From Lentilitoribacter sp. Alg239-R112 (GTDB taxonomy: Bacteria > Pseudomonadota > Alphaproteobacteria > Rhizobiales > Rhizobiaceae), in contig NZ_LS999833.1 of assembly GCF_900537175.1 (NCBI RefSeq), positions 1,984,001-2,048,000 of the forward strand: a DNA stretch of 64,000 bases. Reading direction: 5' to 3'. Under the pieces are notes generated by a model. That model was not told the origin of the DNA, did no database searches, and saw only the letters and a program-made list of their open reading frames with translations. Positions 43,810-54,338 of this stretch are shown one piece after another. Made by a program: the position numbers and the translations under genes. Each line of letters starts with the position of its first letter. The first letter of the stretch is position 1.

Positions 43810-44448
43810 TCACTCGTATGAGGGCAGCGGCAAATCGGCGATTTGAGCCATTGTCAATGGTTGTACGCCGCCAATGGCTTCAGCAACCCAAACAGTTTTA
43901 GCATATGCTTCAGCTACTTGCAGTCTATGAAAAGCGTCCCGAACACTTGTTCCAACAGCTGTCGCACCGTGATTTTGGAGTAGGAAGACATTGTGGCGAA
44001 GAACGTATGGTGCAATGGAGGCGGCCAATTTCGCCGATGATGGGCGTCCGTAAGGCACCGTCACAATCTGACCGATAACAGCAACCAACTCTGGCAAAAT
44101 GCCATGTGGTAGGTCTCTGCCTGCAGCTGCGAAGGCCGTTGAATAAATTGGATGACCGTGCGCCACACCCATGGCTTTGGGGCGTTGGCGATAGAATTCG
44201 AGATGCATGTACTTCTCGGACGTCGGACCATAATCACCCTCAATGACGTTAGCGTCCAAATCCAAACGAACCAACATATCTTCGGTGATATCACCTTTGT
44301 TAAAACCAGAGGGTGTCATCAGAACAGTTCCATCAGCGGCACGGGCGCTTACATTCCCTTCCGTTCCTGCGACCAAGCCTTTGGAATCCATCAATTTGCA
44401 GATAGCAACAATTTCTTTTTTAAGTTCAGCATCAGCATTTTGTGTCAT
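43810..44448 (-). CDS. Class II (zinc) aldolase, FucA/AraD family
   Basis: 212 aa. GTEGNVSAR (28-36) and TPSGFNKGDI (45-54) bind phosphate; the zinc ligands His97, His99 and His160 (VAHGHP, LLQNHGATAVG) and the acidic Glu78 (TSEKY) are present. It should cleave a ketose 1-phosphate to DHAP and an aldehyde, or epimerise a pentulose 5-phosphate. Last gene of the sugar region, 3 bp after an RpiR gene, with the isomerase/kinase genes further upstream on the same strand. Confidence 0.88.
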   Translation of the reverse strand: MTQNADAELKKEIVAICKLMDSKGLVAGTEGNVSARAADGTVLMTPSGFNKGDITEDMLVRLDLDANVIEGDYGPTSEKYMHLEFYRQRPKAMGVAHGHPIYSTAFAAAGRDLPHGILPELVAVIGQIVTVPYGRPSSAKLAASIAPYVLRHNVFLLQNHGATAVGTSVRDAFHRLQVAEAYAKTVWVAEAIGGVQPLTMAQIADLPLPSYE

Positions 44449-44451
44449 TTT

Positions 44452-45369
44452 TTACCTATTATGTTGAATTGATATATAAGTTGGATCTATCGGGTGAACC
44501 CGGTTTCGTTCAATTTCACGTTCCAGCACCGCTGCATTGCGCAAAAACTCATTTTTTCGGGGATGCTCTAAAGCAAGGCCGGTGCAAATCATGTCGATGA
44601 TAGCAAGTTGAGAAACACGGGTTGCCACAGTTTCGCTACCGGTAATTGCTCCGGCAGGAGCAGAATATAAAATAATATCTGCGTATTTACACGCACTTGC
44701 TTCAGGGTTACTGGTTATCAATATACAATTCATTGATTGAGCACTGGCCGCCTTCAACGCATCCACAACATCCTTAGACTCACCGGAGAAGGAAATTGCA
44801 AAGAATAACGAACCTGGAGGTGGGTTAGATGTAACAGCTGTCAGAACATGCGGGTCACTGTAATTATTTGTCACGTATCCAAACCGGATTAACCTTTGGT
44901 AAAAATCAATCACTGGCGACACAGAACTTCCAAACCCTAAAACTTGAATAACCAGCGCGTCTTGAATTGCGGCAATAGTTTTACGCAATGAAATAGAATC
45001 TAAAAGTTCAGCTGTTGACTTCAGTATACTGGAATGAACGTGGACAGTATTTTGCACTAATAGAGAATAAGGTTCAGAATGCTTGGCTTGTTTATCTCCA
45101 AATGCATCACTTTGGCTAACTGAAAGCCCGCGCAATTCGGCTAGTGCTAGCCGCAAATCCCGATATCCTGTAAATCCTAATTGCTGAGCAAAACGAAAAA
45201 CCGAAGTCTCACTCACGCCTGTAGCTGTCGCAATCTCCTTTAGCGGCATATCAGCAGCGACATCTCGATTATTGATACAAAACTCTGCTAAAATGCAAAG
45301 GGCACCGCGCCCCGTTAACGACAGTGTTGCCAGCCTTTTCATAAGATCAAATGTGTAGTCCACTGACAT
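44452..45369 (-). CDS. MurR/RpiR-family regulator (paralogue 1)
   Basis: 305 aa: HTH_6 (ATGVSETSVFRFAQQLGFTG, ~45-70) and SIS domain (~135-265; VIQVLGFGSSVSPVIDFYQR). It closely resembles the regulator at 50392 (shared GY-x2-LRLALAE and ALxxFGSS blocks), so the two probably arose by duplication. An A/T-rich dyad lies upstream (45409-45440). Likely senses a sugar phosphate of the adjacent pathway. Confidence 0.9.
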   Translation of the reverse strand: MSVDYTFDLMKRLATLSLTGRGALCILAEFCINNRDVAADMPLKEIATATGVSETSVFRFAQQLGFTGYRDLRLALAELRGLSVSQSDAFGDKQAKHSEPYSLLVQNTVHVHSSILKSTAELLDSISLRKTIAAIQDALVIQVLGFGSSVSPVIDFYQRLIRFGYVTNNYSDPHVLTAVTSNPPPGSLFFAISFSGESKDVVDALKAASAQSMNCILITSNPEASACKYADIILYSAPAGAITGSETVATRVSQLAIIDMICTGLALEHPRKNEFLRNAAVLEREIERNRVHPIDPTYISIQHNR

Positions 45370-45408
45370 CGTCCTTTTATCCGCTAATATACAATGGTAT
45401 TAATTTCC

Positions 45409-45440
45409 ATATTTTATCAAGAAAAAAAGTAACTTTTATT
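45409..45440 (-). promoter_or_regulatory. A/T-rich dyad, site (a) of a shared motif
   Basis: TCAAGA followed by AAAAGT-A-ACTTTT, a perfect 13-bp palindrome core, just upstream of the RpiR gene and downstream of the isomerase gene. Similar to sites at 50341, 56909 and 61029. Confidence 0.4.
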
Positions 45441-45493
45441 TTTGCGGTTGAAGGTACTTAACGGAAAGCGTGTTTTATATCGGTACAGCTCCG

Positions 45494-47083
45494 TTAAATA
45501 CCACAATAATGAACAGATATTCCGAGCTCTTTTGCAAGGGCAGCACGAACAGATAATGCATGATCAGCTTCTTCAGCTGAATGAGCGTAAACAACCTGAA
45601 TATGGTTAGCTCGGTGGCGCGCCATCATTTGATCGCGTGTCACACCGGTCAAAACGCCGTGCATTATAGGCCATTCAGATGTTGTTCCTTTGCTGCGCCG
45701 CTCCGTTTCTTCCTCTGGCAAATCTACTGCTTGGCCTCGACCAATATCCATATGGAGTGCATTGTTTTCGACGAAAATTCTGGACCAGATAATTTCACCC
45801 GATTTGGCAATCCCCTTGAGAGTTCCTCCACCATTTGGAAAGAACATTGCTGGTTGACGGTAACTTTCCGAACCTGCCCAACCTCCCTTATTATGTGCAG
45901 GTGGAACCGCACCGGAAATTTCAAACACCCAAACGAAATCCGTGCAACTTCCAGATTGATCGACATCTCCCCAACGCAAATCATGCAAGGTTGTTTCCAG
46001 CGGTTGACCAAGAGCATGATGAACCCGATTTATCAGTACTGCGTCAAGGCCTGCACATTCATCCACTTCATTGAAGTGCACAATAGGTTTATCAGGGCGG
46101 ATTGGAGTGCCATCGCCCCCAGTGACATCGGGCCGATCGGTATTATTCAACATACCCTCAACCAAATCAGAGGCAGGTAACAGATCTTTCAACCCCTGTT
46201 GATATTGAATACCTATAGCTTCGCATCCGAACTCTTCCGCTATGCGCACAGCAGCTATATACATTCTGCATTGATCCAAGACCTGCGCCTCTGTAAGCTC
46301 AGTGGCATGATTTGTCCCAAAATGAAATTTTAAACCACGCGCCTTTAACCATTCAAAGACCCTTATGGCCTCTGATTCAGATACTTGGTTAGTTTCATAA
46401 TATAGCGCTGATTGAGACAATCGCTCCTTATATATCCCCATGGGCATGAGCAGTTCATCAGGAATAATCGCATTATACATACCCATACACCCCTCATCGA
46501 AAACACCAAGGATCACTTTGTTCTGCCGGATATCATCAGCAATATCTTTGGCCAACTCCCGATCCCTATCAGATAGCGCGTTCAATTCCGCGGAGCGAAC
46601 ATGGCTGAGATCATGGCTGATTGTTTCAGTTTTCAGCCATTCTTGCAGTGCATTAAGGAAAAACGCATCATCAAAATTCTCACTCCAGAGAGTTGAGAAT
46701 TTAACTCCCGCCTTAACCAAAGAACCATTCAGATTAAGCATACCGACTAGTCCAGGCCATTGCCCAGACCAATTAGCTAAGGTCAAAATTGGGCCCCTAT
46801 GGGATACAAGGCCGGCCAGAACATGATGTGAATATTGCCATACAGCTTCGGCCACAATAATAGGTGCCTCAGCATCGATTTCAGCGAAAACATCCATACC
46901 TTCGCGTTGAGATGAAATGAATCCATGCCCCTCTGATTTAACTGGATGTGCGCGTTGCGTACTATATCCCATACCACCCAAAACAGCGCTCAATTTATCT
47001 TCCATAGCTTTTTGTGCGGGCCAACACATAACGTTAGCGCTCTCGCGCAAATCTCCACTTGCGATAATCCAAATCTTTGACAT
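45494..47083 (-). CDS. L-fucose/L-arabinose isomerase-family enzyme
   Basis: 529 aa from ATG 47083, one base after the kinase stop with GAGG upstream; the frame is open six codons further. The family is clear from the C-terminal block [20 protein letters not shown] with [12 protein letters not shown], and [14 protein letters not shown] metal-site region [12 protein letters not shown]. Members interconvert an aldose and a ketose (for example L-fucose/L-fuculose or D-arabinose/D-ribulose) using Mn2+. Slightly shorter than canonical FucI (~590 aa), so the substrate may differ. It follows an FGGY kinase in the operon, so its product is probably phosphorylated next. Confidence 0.82.
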   Translation of the reverse strand: MSKIWIIASGDLRESANVMCWPAQKAMEDKLSAVLGGMGYSTQRAHPVKSEGHGFISSQREGMDVFAEIDAEAPIIVAEAVWQYSHHVLAGLVSHRGPILTLANWSGQWPGLVGMLNLNGSLVKAGVKFSTLWSENFDDAFFLNALQEWLKTETISHDLSHVRSAELNALSDRDRELAKDIADDIRQNKVILGVFDEGCMGMYNAIIPDELLMPMGIYKERLSQSALYYETNQVSESEAIRVFEWLKARGLKFHFGTNHATELTEAQVLDQCRMYIAAVRIAEEFGCEAIGIQYQQGLKDLLPASDLVEGMLNNTDRPDVTGGDGTPIRPDKPIVHFNEVDECAGLDAVLINRVHHALGQPLETTLHDLRWGDVDQSGSCTDFVWVFEISGAVPPAHNKGGWAGSESYRQPAMFFPNGGGTLKGIAKSGEIIWSRIFVENNALHMDIGRGQAVDLPEEETERRSKGTTSEWPIMHGVLTGVTRDQMMARHRANHIQVVYAHSAEEADHALSVRAALAKELGISVHYCGI

Positions 47084-47084
47084 C

Positions 47085-48713
47085 TTATTCTTCCTCTTCA
47101 TGCATTATTGTCGTATAGGCAGCAAAATCGTCCTGCATACGTCGAAACACCTGATATTTTCGGTCGTGATATTGAGAAACCTGTCCCGTTCGAGGCGATA
47201 TGCTTCTCCCGGGTCCACTCATTTTTTCCATCGCTGTCGCCAGATCAGGCATAGCCCCTGCGGCAACCGCGCCCAACATTGCCGACCCAAGTAGAACTGG
47301 TTCAGACTGCTCAGGAACAATAACTGGTATTTGGCAGGCATCTGCCAGCTCTCGTAAAAACAGAGTGTTGTGGGCCAACCCACCACTTAAAACCAAGGCG
47401 GTTACGGGTACACCGCGCGACACCATTTCTTCTAATATATGCCGAGACCCGTAGGCTAACGCCTGTAACGTGGCGAGATAATTCAGCGCCAAATCCCCAC
47501 CACCATGGGCAAGCGACAATCCAGATATCGCCCCAAGTCTGTTTGGATCTGCCAATGGCGAACGGTTCCCATGAAAATCCGGTTGAACATGACGATCCCG
47601 CGTCAAGAAGGCCGTTTCAGATCCCATTGCGTCAAGCGTTTGAGACAGCTTTTCGTAAATCGAGATGCTTTCTGAACGTGCCTGTTCTCGCATTTCAGAA
47701 CCAGCGGAATGCTGCTCGATAATAGTGTCGATTAGCGCACCCGCAGCCGATTGTCCGCCCTCCAGCGCCCAGACATTTGGTAAAAGAACCGAGTAATAAG
47801 GCCCCCATACGCCTTGCACAAAAACCGGTTCCTGAGATAACGCGATATGACAAGCCGAGGTACCGGCAATAATTGCCATTCGTTGTGTCAGAGGTGCCAA
47901 GTCCGGCATAGCTCCCAAGGTTCCCAGAGCACCGGAATAAGCATCTATCAAACTCGCAGCAACAGGCATACCAGCTGAAAGACCTAATTCATCAGCGGCC
48001 TCCTGCGAAAGTTGACCTACATTATCCCCGGGGGATGCAAATCTATTTCCAATTTTGGCATATGTTTCATGAGTTAAATCTTCAAGCCCGACTGAACTCA
48101 AAAACTGGCTATCCCACCCCTCTCCGTTTAGGCCTTTATGTCCCATGTAGGTCCACTTACATACACTCGAACACAATGAGCGAGTTTTAGTGCCCGTGGC
48201 ACGCCACACAAGCCAATCGGGTAGATCAAAAAAATGCCCTGCCAGATCCCAAGTCTGAGGCAGATTATTTTTAAGCCAGCGGAGTTTTGGGATTTCCATT
48301 TCAGGTGAAATGACGTCGCCCACATATTTAAGAACTTCAGCGCCCGTATCATTGATCATCTCGGCATCTTTGATTGCCCGATGGTCCATCCATAATATCA
48401 CGTCCTGTTCAGGTTCGCCTCCGGGCGCAACGCTAACAGGACCACCGTCAGGAGTACAAACAACTAATGAACACGTAGCATCGAATCCGATACCTGCGAT
48501 ATCTGCTCCTGTCACATTTGCGTCAGAAATGACCTCCCTTACCGATGCACAAATTGCCTGCCATATATCGGCCGATGACTGCTGCATATAATCTGGTTTG
48601 GGGTTGAACGTCTTTGTGTCTCTTGATGCGGCCGCCAACAGTCGACCAGCTTCATCAAACAATCCCGCTCGCGCCGACCCGGTTCCAACATCAATCCCGA
48701 GAAAATATGCCAT
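47085..48713 (-). CDS. FGGY-family carbohydrate kinase (ribulokinase-like)
   Basis: 542 aa. Phosphate motif [22 protein letters not shown] with [13 protein letters not shown], and the C-terminal ATP motif [20 protein letters not shown]. It resembles D-ribulose/pentulose kinases more than xylulokinases. The stop lies one base before the isomerase start, and another FGGY kinase lies 45 bp upstream. It should phosphorylate the ketose made by the isomerase. Confidence 0.88.
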   Translation of the reverse strand: MAYFLGIDVGTGSARAGLFDEAGRLLAAASRDTKTFNPKPDYMQQSSADIWQAICASVREVISDANVTGADIAGIGFDATCSLVVCTPDGGPVSVAPGGEPEQDVILWMDHRAIKDAEMINDTGAEVLKYVGDVISPEMEIPKLRWLKNNLPQTWDLAGHFFDLPDWLVWRATGTKTRSLCSSVCKWTYMGHKGLNGEGWDSQFLSSVGLEDLTHETYAKIGNRFASPGDNVGQLSQEAADELGLSAGMPVAASLIDAYSGALGTLGAMPDLAPLTQRMAIIAGTSACHIALSQEPVFVQGVWGPYYSVLLPNVWALEGGQSAAGALIDTIIEQHSAGSEMREQARSESISIYEKLSQTLDAMGSETAFLTRDRHVQPDFHGNRSPLADPNRLGAISGLSLAHGGGDLALNYLATLQALAYGSRHILEEMVSRGVPVTALVLSGGLAHNTLFLRELADACQIPVIVPEQSEPVLLGSAMLGAVAAGAMPDLATAMEKMSGPGRSISPRTGQVSQYHDRKYQVFRRMQDDFAAYTTIMHEEEE

Positions 48714-48758
48714 CAGATTTACTACTCCTCAAAAATTCTATCAACCGCACTATTGCGC

Positions 48759-50261
48759 TCATTCATTCTCATGTTGCCGCATATTTCTGAGTGCTTCATA
48801 TAGCTTACGATATGTAACAAGGCGTTTTGCGTGCAATCGGTGTCGTTCCGGCCTTGGCGTATAAACTGCTTGCTCAGTGAGCATTTCACCGACGAGTGCT
48901 TCAACCGATACCTTCTCATAATGACTACGCCCCAAAATAGCGCTCGCAAGACAGGGAGCATCTTCAACACCAATACGCACAATTGGCTTGTTGAGAATAT
49001 CTGCCTTCATTTGCAACCATAGTTGCGAACGTGTACCCCCGCCGATTGCATGGAGTTTGGAAACGGGACCCGCCTGCTCTAATGCCTCAAGGCTAATCGC
49101 CTGTTCAAATGTAATCCCCTCCAAAAGGGCAAGCATCATATCGGATCTACTTGTATCTGCCCGCAACCCGTAAAATGCGCCAACACTATGATGATCGTTC
49201 AAAAAAGAACCGCTGCCTAAAAAATGCGGTAACACAAGCGGCCATTCAGGAGGTTCATCAGGCAGTGAAGCGATCATCTCGCCAATTGATAGCGGCTCAG
49301 ACCCATCGGCCGATGGCAACCCTGCACAATCCCGATACCACGCAAGCAACCGTCCACCACTTTGATTACCAGCAAGGGCGGCATATTTCCCTGCATCGGC
49401 ATGGGCTGCACAAGGCACATGACCACGGCTAAGGGCGGCATGGTCTGGCTTGTCAACAACGACAACCAGCGCCTCTGTTGTACCAATCGAATACATAGCG
49501 GTACCCGGCTCCACGACACCTGCTCCCAAAGCTCCCATGGGTTGATCGTGCCCGCCTAAAACAACGCTGATGTTCGTGGGTAACATAAGATCAGTTGCAA
49601 TATGTTCTGGTATAACACCAACCATATCCCCACTTCTCCCGATTGGAGAAAGTTGGTCCAACCTCACACCAGCGAGATCCAATAAACGTTGTGACCAGCT
49701 ATGATTTTTTACGTCATAACACAACGTTCGTGCAGCCATACTCTCATCGATGATAGGCGATAAGCCAAGACGCAGCAGTGCAAAATCACCAAAACACAGA
49801 AATTTCCAAGTCTGTTCAAACACCTCTGGCTCATACTTACGCATCCACATAAGTTTGGGGAGTGTATAGATGGGAGCAAGCGGTTGCCCAGTCATCCGGT
49901 AGATTTCATCACCACCCAATTCATGCTCAAGTTCAGCAACTTCAGATCCGCATCTCATATCAGCGCTTAATTGAGACGGCGCCAGCACTTTACTGCCTTT
50001 ACCTATCGGCACCACGGCCTCACCAAAACATGATATAGCCAGTGTACGGACGACACCTGAAAGGTCGCAAGATCGTAATTCTTTGAAACAATCAACTGCC
50101 TGGCGCCATACTATATCGGCGTTCAGTTCCATTAAGCCCGGACCAGGATTAGATACCGCGTAGCTTCGAGATGTCGATGCGATCACATCGCCCGTCCGGT
50201 CAAAAGCAATCAGCTTGCACCCACTTGTACCCAGATCAAGCCCGAGGTAGATATCAACCAT
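48759..50261 (-). CDS. FGGY-family carbohydrate kinase (xylulokinase-like)
   Basis: 500 aa. IYLGLDLGTSGCKLIAFD at the N-terminus, GGHDQPMGALGAGVVEPGTA midway and LHAIGGGTRSQLWLQMKADI at the C-terminus are FGGY hallmarks. It differs clearly from the second kinase of the operon, so the pathway may handle two ketoses or use one for a polyol. It begins the kinase-kinase-isomerase unit, preceded by a TTGAAA/TTTCAA dyad. Confidence 0.88.
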   Translation of the reverse strand: MVDIYLGLDLGTSGCKLIAFDRTGDVIASTSRSYAVSNPGPGLMELNADIVWRQAVDCFKELRSCDLSGVVRTLAISCFGEAVVPIGKGSKVLAPSQLSADMRCGSEVAELEHELGGDEIYRMTGQPLAPIYTLPKLMWMRKYEPEVFEQTWKFLCFGDFALLRLGLSPIIDESMAARTLCYDVKNHSWSQRLLDLAGVRLDQLSPIGRSGDMVGVIPEHIATDLMLPTNISVVLGGHDQPMGALGAGVVEPGTAMYSIGTTEALVVVVDKPDHAALSRGHVPCAAHADAGKYAALAGNQSGGRLLAWYRDCAGLPSADGSEPLSIGEMIASLPDEPPEWPLVLPHFLGSGSFLNDHHSVGAFYGLRADTSRSDMMLALLEGITFEQAISLEALEQAGPVSKLHAIGGGTRSQLWLQMKADILNKPIVRIGVEDAPCLASAILGRSHYEKVSVEALVGEMLTEQAVYTPRPERHRLHAKRLVTYRKLYEALRNMRQHENE

Positions 50262-50287
50262 CGACTTACACCGCCATTAACCGAATG

Positions 50288-50320
50288 AAAAAACGGCAGA
50301 CCTCCGACCGTCTTTTTTTA
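50288..50320 (-). terminator. Candidate terminator downstream of RpiR paralogue 2
   Basis: ACGG and CCGT, with A-rich and T-rich flanks on both sides, enclose a short loop in the 130-bp gap before the xylulokinase-like gene. A weak, roughly bidirectional terminator. Confidence 0.4.
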
Positions 50321-50340
50321 CTTGTAAGTGACCATAATAG

Positions 50341-50356
50341 TTGAAAGTATTTTCAA
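50341..50356 (-). promoter_or_regulatory. Perfect dyad TTGAAA-GTAT-TTTCAA, site (d)
   Basis: A perfect 6-bp-arm palindrome 80 bp upstream of the xylulokinase-like gene. It resembles the GAAAG...TTTTT cores at 45409, 56909 and 61029 and could be the operator of one of the RpiR regulators. Confidence 0.5.
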
Positions 50357-50391
50357 TCGTGCCTTGATCCGGCATATATGTTTCCTTTCAG

Positions 50392-51330
50392 TTACTTATC
50401 TTCTGGAGAAACTCGTTTTTTGGCAATTTCTCGATCAAGCATCTTAGTATCGTGCATGATGGATGCATCTTCGTAATTCTCCGCTAGAGCAACGGAAATC
50501 ATTTCAATGATTGCCAATTGTGAAATACGTGTGCTGATCACATCCATGGAAATAGGTGAGCGGCGCACTGCCGAAACCAAGACGACGTCAGATATTTGTG
50601 CAATCGGCGACTTAGGGTCACTTGTAATTGCTATGCGCTTAAACCCACGCCGCCCTGCGGTTTCAAACGCATCGGTAATATCTCGTGTTCTGCCCGAACA
50701 CGAGATCCCCAAAAATACTGCACCAGGTCTAACTGTGGCTGTAACCGCCGCAAGAATATGAGGATCAGAATGGGCGCTTGCCGTCAATCCAAGCGCGAGA
50801 AATCGTTGGTAGGCATCAAAAGCTACAGGCGCAGAACTACCAAAACCTGCCAGGTGGACATGGTTTGACCCGACAAGCAGGTCAGCCGCCTGCTGCAATG
50901 CATCATAAGATATCAACGAACTGGTTTTAAACAACTGTTCAGAGTTAACATCAATCACCCGTCGCACAGTTGATGCCATTTCATGGTTTGATGATTGGTC
51001 TGTTGGTGTACCGGTTCCGGCAAGCTGGGCTCCCAGCGCCAAGCCTCGTCCCTCCGCAAGCGCAAGACGCAACTCCTTATATCCACTCAGGCCCAGCATT
51101 TTACAAAAGCGAAATACCGTGGTTTCACTCACGCCAGTTCGTTTCGCTAGGTTATGAATCGTCAATCCGCCGACTTCCATCTGATTGTCCAACACCCATT
51201 GTGACAATCCCGCCATGGTCTTATCTGCGGAACGCGAGACTGAAACCAGTTTCTGAAAGATAGCAATGCCCCGCCCTCCGATAGAGTCCATTGCTTCATC
51301 TGCATGTGGCTGAATGTGTTCATTTTTCAT
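50392..51330 (-). CDS. MurR/RpiR-family regulator (paralogue 2)
   Basis: 312 aa: HTH_6 (RTGVSETTVFRFCKMLGLSG, ~65-90) and SIS domain (NHVHLAGFGSSAPVAFDAYQ). Its ATG follows the ABC ATPase stop without a gap, so it is co-expressed with that importer. Paralogue of the regulator at 44452. Probably controls the importer and kinase units in response to a sugar phosphate. Confidence 0.9.
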   Translation of the reverse strand: MKNEHIQPHADEAMDSIGGRGIAIFQKLVSVSRSADKTMAGLSQWVLDNQMEVGGLTIHNLAKRTGVSETTVFRFCKMLGLSGYKELRLALAEGRGLALGAQLAGTGTPTDQSSNHEMASTVRRVIDVNSEQLFKTSSLISYDALQQAADLLVGSNHVHLAGFGSSAPVAFDAYQRFLALGLTASAHSDPHILAAVTATVRPGAVFLGISCSGRTRDITDAFETAGRRGFKRIAITSDPKSPIAQISDVVLVSAVRRSPISMDVISTRISQLAIIEMISVALAENYEDASIMHDTKMLDREIAKKRVSPEDK

Positions 51331-52464
51331 TTACGTCATGTCCTTCTGAAGGTTTGGAGGGCACAGCGCATCCAGAAATTGAGGTGTTATAGAAACACGA
51401 GCCCCCTTTTGATCAAACAGATAACATGTCTTGGGATCAATTTGTATGGCAAGTGTTTCACCACTGCTAAAATAGCGAGCTTTACTATCACGCGCGACGA
51501 TAGTCTCAGAACCAATTGTAATATGGACAATCGTATCACTCCCAAGCATCTCGACGAAACCAAGATGACCACTAACTTTAAACCCATTACCTTCTTCAAA
51601 TATAATATGCTCCGGACGAACTCCAAGCTCCACATCGCTACCCAAATCGAGAGGCTTTATTACTGAAATCTCGATGGTTGGCCCAAGATCAAGCTGTATG
51701 CTCGCGACCTCGCTTGTCGAAGCAATTACCTTGCCCTTTAAAAAATTCATGGCTGGGGATCCTAAAAATCCTGCGACAAACCGATTGGCAGGTTGATGAT
51801 ACAACTCCATTGGTGTGCCAACCTGCTCGACCCTGCCTTCGTTCATAACGACAATTCGATCAGCTAAGGTCATTGCCTCTACCTGATCGTGGGTCACGTA
51901 AATCATTGTCGAATTAAGTTCCGCTTTTAAACGCGCAATTTCAACACGCATATCCACCCGCAACGCAGCATCAAGGTTAGAAAGCGGTTCATCCAGAAGA
52001 AACAATGAAGGTTTACGCGTGATTGCCCGACCAATTGCAACGCGCTGTCTTTGCCCCCCTGATAGTTCGCGAGGTTTGCGGTGTAGATATTGATCCAGAT
52101 GCAGCTTCTTCGCTGCCTCGCCGACACGCCGAACAATTTCATCACGCACAGTTCGCGCTATTTCCAGCCCGAACCCCATATTTCGATCTACATTCATATG
52201 AGGGTAAAGTGCATAGGACTGGAAAACCATCGCGATACCCCGTTCAACAGGTTCCTGATCGCTGACATCTTCACCATCAATTAAAATTTCACCAGAATCG
52301 ATTTTCACCAGACCAGAGATGATGCGCAAAAGCGTTGATTTTCCGCATCCGGAAGGACCAACAAGAACACAAAACTCCTGATCTTGGATTGTGAGGGAAA
52401 GCTCCGGTATGACCGTAAGTGCACCAAATTTTTTTACTACATTTTGAATTTTCAGTGTTGCCAT
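51331..52464 (-). CDS. ABC sugar importer ATPase (UgpC/MalK type)
   Basis: 377 aa. Walker [14 protein letters not shown], signature [13 protein letters not shown], Walker [27 protein letters not shown], and TOBE/OB C-terminus. Two bases separate it from the permease gene upstream. Confidence 0.92.
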   Translation of the reverse strand: MATLKIQNVVKKFGALTVIPELSLTIQDQEFCVLVGPSGCGKSTLLRIISGLVKIDSGEILIDGEDVSDQEPVERGIAMVFQSYALYPHMNVDRNMGFGLEIARTVRDEIVRRVGEAAKKLHLDQYLHRKPRELSGGQRQRVAIGRAITRKPSLFLLDEPLSNLDAALRVDMRVEIARLKAELNSTMIYVTHDQVEAMTLADRIVVMNEGRVEQVGTPMELYHQPANRFVAGFLGSPAMNFLKGKVIASTSEVASIQLDLGPTIEISVIKPLDLGSDVELGVRPEHIIFEEGNGFKVSGHLGFVEMLGSDTIVHITIGSETIVARDSKARYFSSGETLAIQIDPKTCYLFDQKGARVSITPQFLDALCPPNLQKDMT

Positions 52465-52466
52465 GA

Positions 52467-53300
52467 TTACCCTTTCACCGCTCCGGCCAGCAAACCGCCG
52501 ACAAAGGCACGTTGCACAAAAATATAAAGAACAATTAGCGGAAGCGCGATTAGTGTGAGAATGGCGAACAAAGCGCCTGGATTAGCCATATAAAGGCCGG
52601 AATATTGCATCGGAACAATTGTAAGTGTCTTCATTTCGGCCTCGGTCAGAACAATCAAGGCCAGAAAAAACTCGTTCCATGTGACTATAAATTGCCAAAT
52701 AGCAACAAAGAATATCGCGGGTCGAATGAGAGGAAGCGCAACATGGCGGAATGTTTGCCATGATGAGCATCCATCCACTTTTGCCGCCTCAAAAAGTTCT
52801 TTTGGTGAATCATCCATGAATGCTTTTAAGATGACAATAGCAAAGGGCACGCCCAACGCTGAATAAGGAAAAATCAGTCCCCAGTATGTATTCACCCACC
52901 CAAAATTTTTCAGCAATATTGCCAACGGTAATACCAGGGATGCCATCGGTACCATCAAGGTCGTAAGCAAGGTTGAATAAAGGACGATAGATCCGCGCAA
53001 CCGCAAAATTGAGCAGGCAAAAGCAAAGAGTGCCGCCACTGAAACCACAATCACCACAGTAGCAACTGATATAATCAAACTATTGAGAAAGATGCCAAAA
53101 AGGGGATTATCTCGGATCACAATTACAAAATTATCAAACGTTATCGGCCATGCAATAAGCTGGGGGTCAAATGCTTGAGCTGGTGTCCGCAATCCCACAG
53201 AAACCATGTAAACAAGAGGTATCATCCAAATTGCAAGCACAAGAAAGAGCAAAGTATGTATTACAATGGAGCGAAGTTGTGTGCGTGTTCTAGCGTTCAT
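52467..53300 (-). CDS. ABC sugar permease (MalG type)
   Basis: 277 aa, six helices, EAA loop LFEAAKVDGCSSWQTFRHVA and the diagnostic C-terminus QRAFVGGLLAGAVKG. Overlaps the upstream MalF-type gene by four bases. Confidence 0.92.
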   Translation of the reverse strand: MNARTRTQLRSIVIHTLLFLVLAIWMIPLVYMVSVGLRTPAQAFDPQLIAWPITFDNFVIVIRDNPLFGIFLNSLIISVATVVIVVSVAALFAFACSILRLRGSIVLYSTLLTTLMVPMASLVLPLAILLKNFGWVNTYWGLIFPYSALGVPFAIVILKAFMDDSPKELFEAAKVDGCSSWQTFRHVALPLIRPAIFFVAIWQFIVTWNEFFLALIVLTEAEMKTLTIVPMQYSGLYMANPGALFAILTLIALPLIVLYIFVQRAFVGGLLAGAVKG

Positions 53301-54193
53301 GCCTGCGTTTCCTTCGGCTTAACACCAGTTTTATTGATATTCTCTTTTCCAAGATAGATAATCTGGAGCAACGTCAACGCGAGCGCAATGATCAATACAA
53401 TCACCGAGAGCGCCGCACCGCTTCCGGTATCTCCCAGAATGAAACTCTGTTTAAAAATAAAGGTTCCAAAAACCTCACTGGCGCGATTTGGGCCACCGCT
53501 GGTCATGAGATGCACAATCGGGAAGGTTTGAAGCGTACCGATAATGCCTAACATCAAAAGTGATTTTGTAGATGGTGAAACCATGGGAACGATCACATCA
53601 TATGCCAACCGCCAACCTTTGGCTCCATCAACACGTGCTGCATCAAATACTTCAGAGGGCATATTTGCCAACCCGGCAATATACATCAACATTGAAAATC
53701 CGGTCCACTGCCAAATATTTACAATGATCAGGGCGTAAATAACCGACTTGGAATCTCCAATTGGTGAGTATGACAGGGAAATACCGACAAGCTTTAGATA
53801 TTCCTGCGCAATACCGTAATAGGGAGCATATATCTGTACCCAAACGATACTCACTACAGAAACCGATGTCACAACAGGTAAGAAGAATGCGGTGCGGAAA
53901 AAACTTTTAAACCTGTCCGTATGGCGTTCGATAAAATAGGCGAGCATTCCACCAATAATCATCTGAACAGGAATGGTAATCAAACCCCAAAGGGCCATAT
54001 TACGCACAACAATCCAAAATGTGGGATTTTTCAGGATTTCTGTATAGTTTGCCATTCCGGCCAAGACGACTGATCCATCACGCGTCTCTGTATAAAAGCT
54101 GTTTTGTAAAACCCATAGGATTGGATATGCAACGAAAATCACAAAAAGCAATACAGCAGGTATAACAAACGCAAAACTTCTCAGCTGACTCAT
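53297..54193 (-). CDS. ABC sugar permease (MalF type)
   Basis: 298 aa, six helices, EAA loop VFDAARVDGAKGWRLAYDVI. It starts after a 145-bp gap containing a hairpin, downstream of the binding-protein gene. Confidence 0.92.
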   Translation of the reverse strand: MSQLRSFAFVIPAVLLFVIFVAYPILWVLQNSFYTETRDGSVVLAGMANYTEILKNPTFWIVVRNMALWGLITIPVQMIIGGMLAYFIERHTDRFKSFFRTAFFLPVVTSVSVVSIVWVQIYAPYYGIAQEYLKLVGISLSYSPIGDSKSVIYALIIVNIWQWTGFSMLMYIAGLANMPSEVFDAARVDGAKGWRLAYDVIVPMVSPSTKSLLMLGIIGTLQTFPIVHLMTSGGPNRASEVFGTFIFKQSFILGDTGSGAALSVIVLIIALALTLLQIIYLGKENINKTGVKPKETQA

Positions 54194-54294
54194 CTATATG
54201 TGACCTCCTAAAAATTTAGACACACATGTTCTTTTCATCGCACATGATACTCATTGCAAATAAGGCTAACGAAACTCAATTCTATATCAGATAT

Positions 54295-54326
54295 GTCGCC
54301 CAAGCTAATCTCTCAACTTGAGCGAC
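54295..54326 (-). other. Intercistronic hairpin after the binding-protein gene
   Basis: GTCGC-CAAG and CTTG-GCGAC arms (one mismatch) with an 11-base loop, 12 bp past the binding-protein stop and without a U-run. Fits differential mRNA stability. Confidence 0.5.
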
Positions 54327-54338
54327 ACTCGGGAGGGT

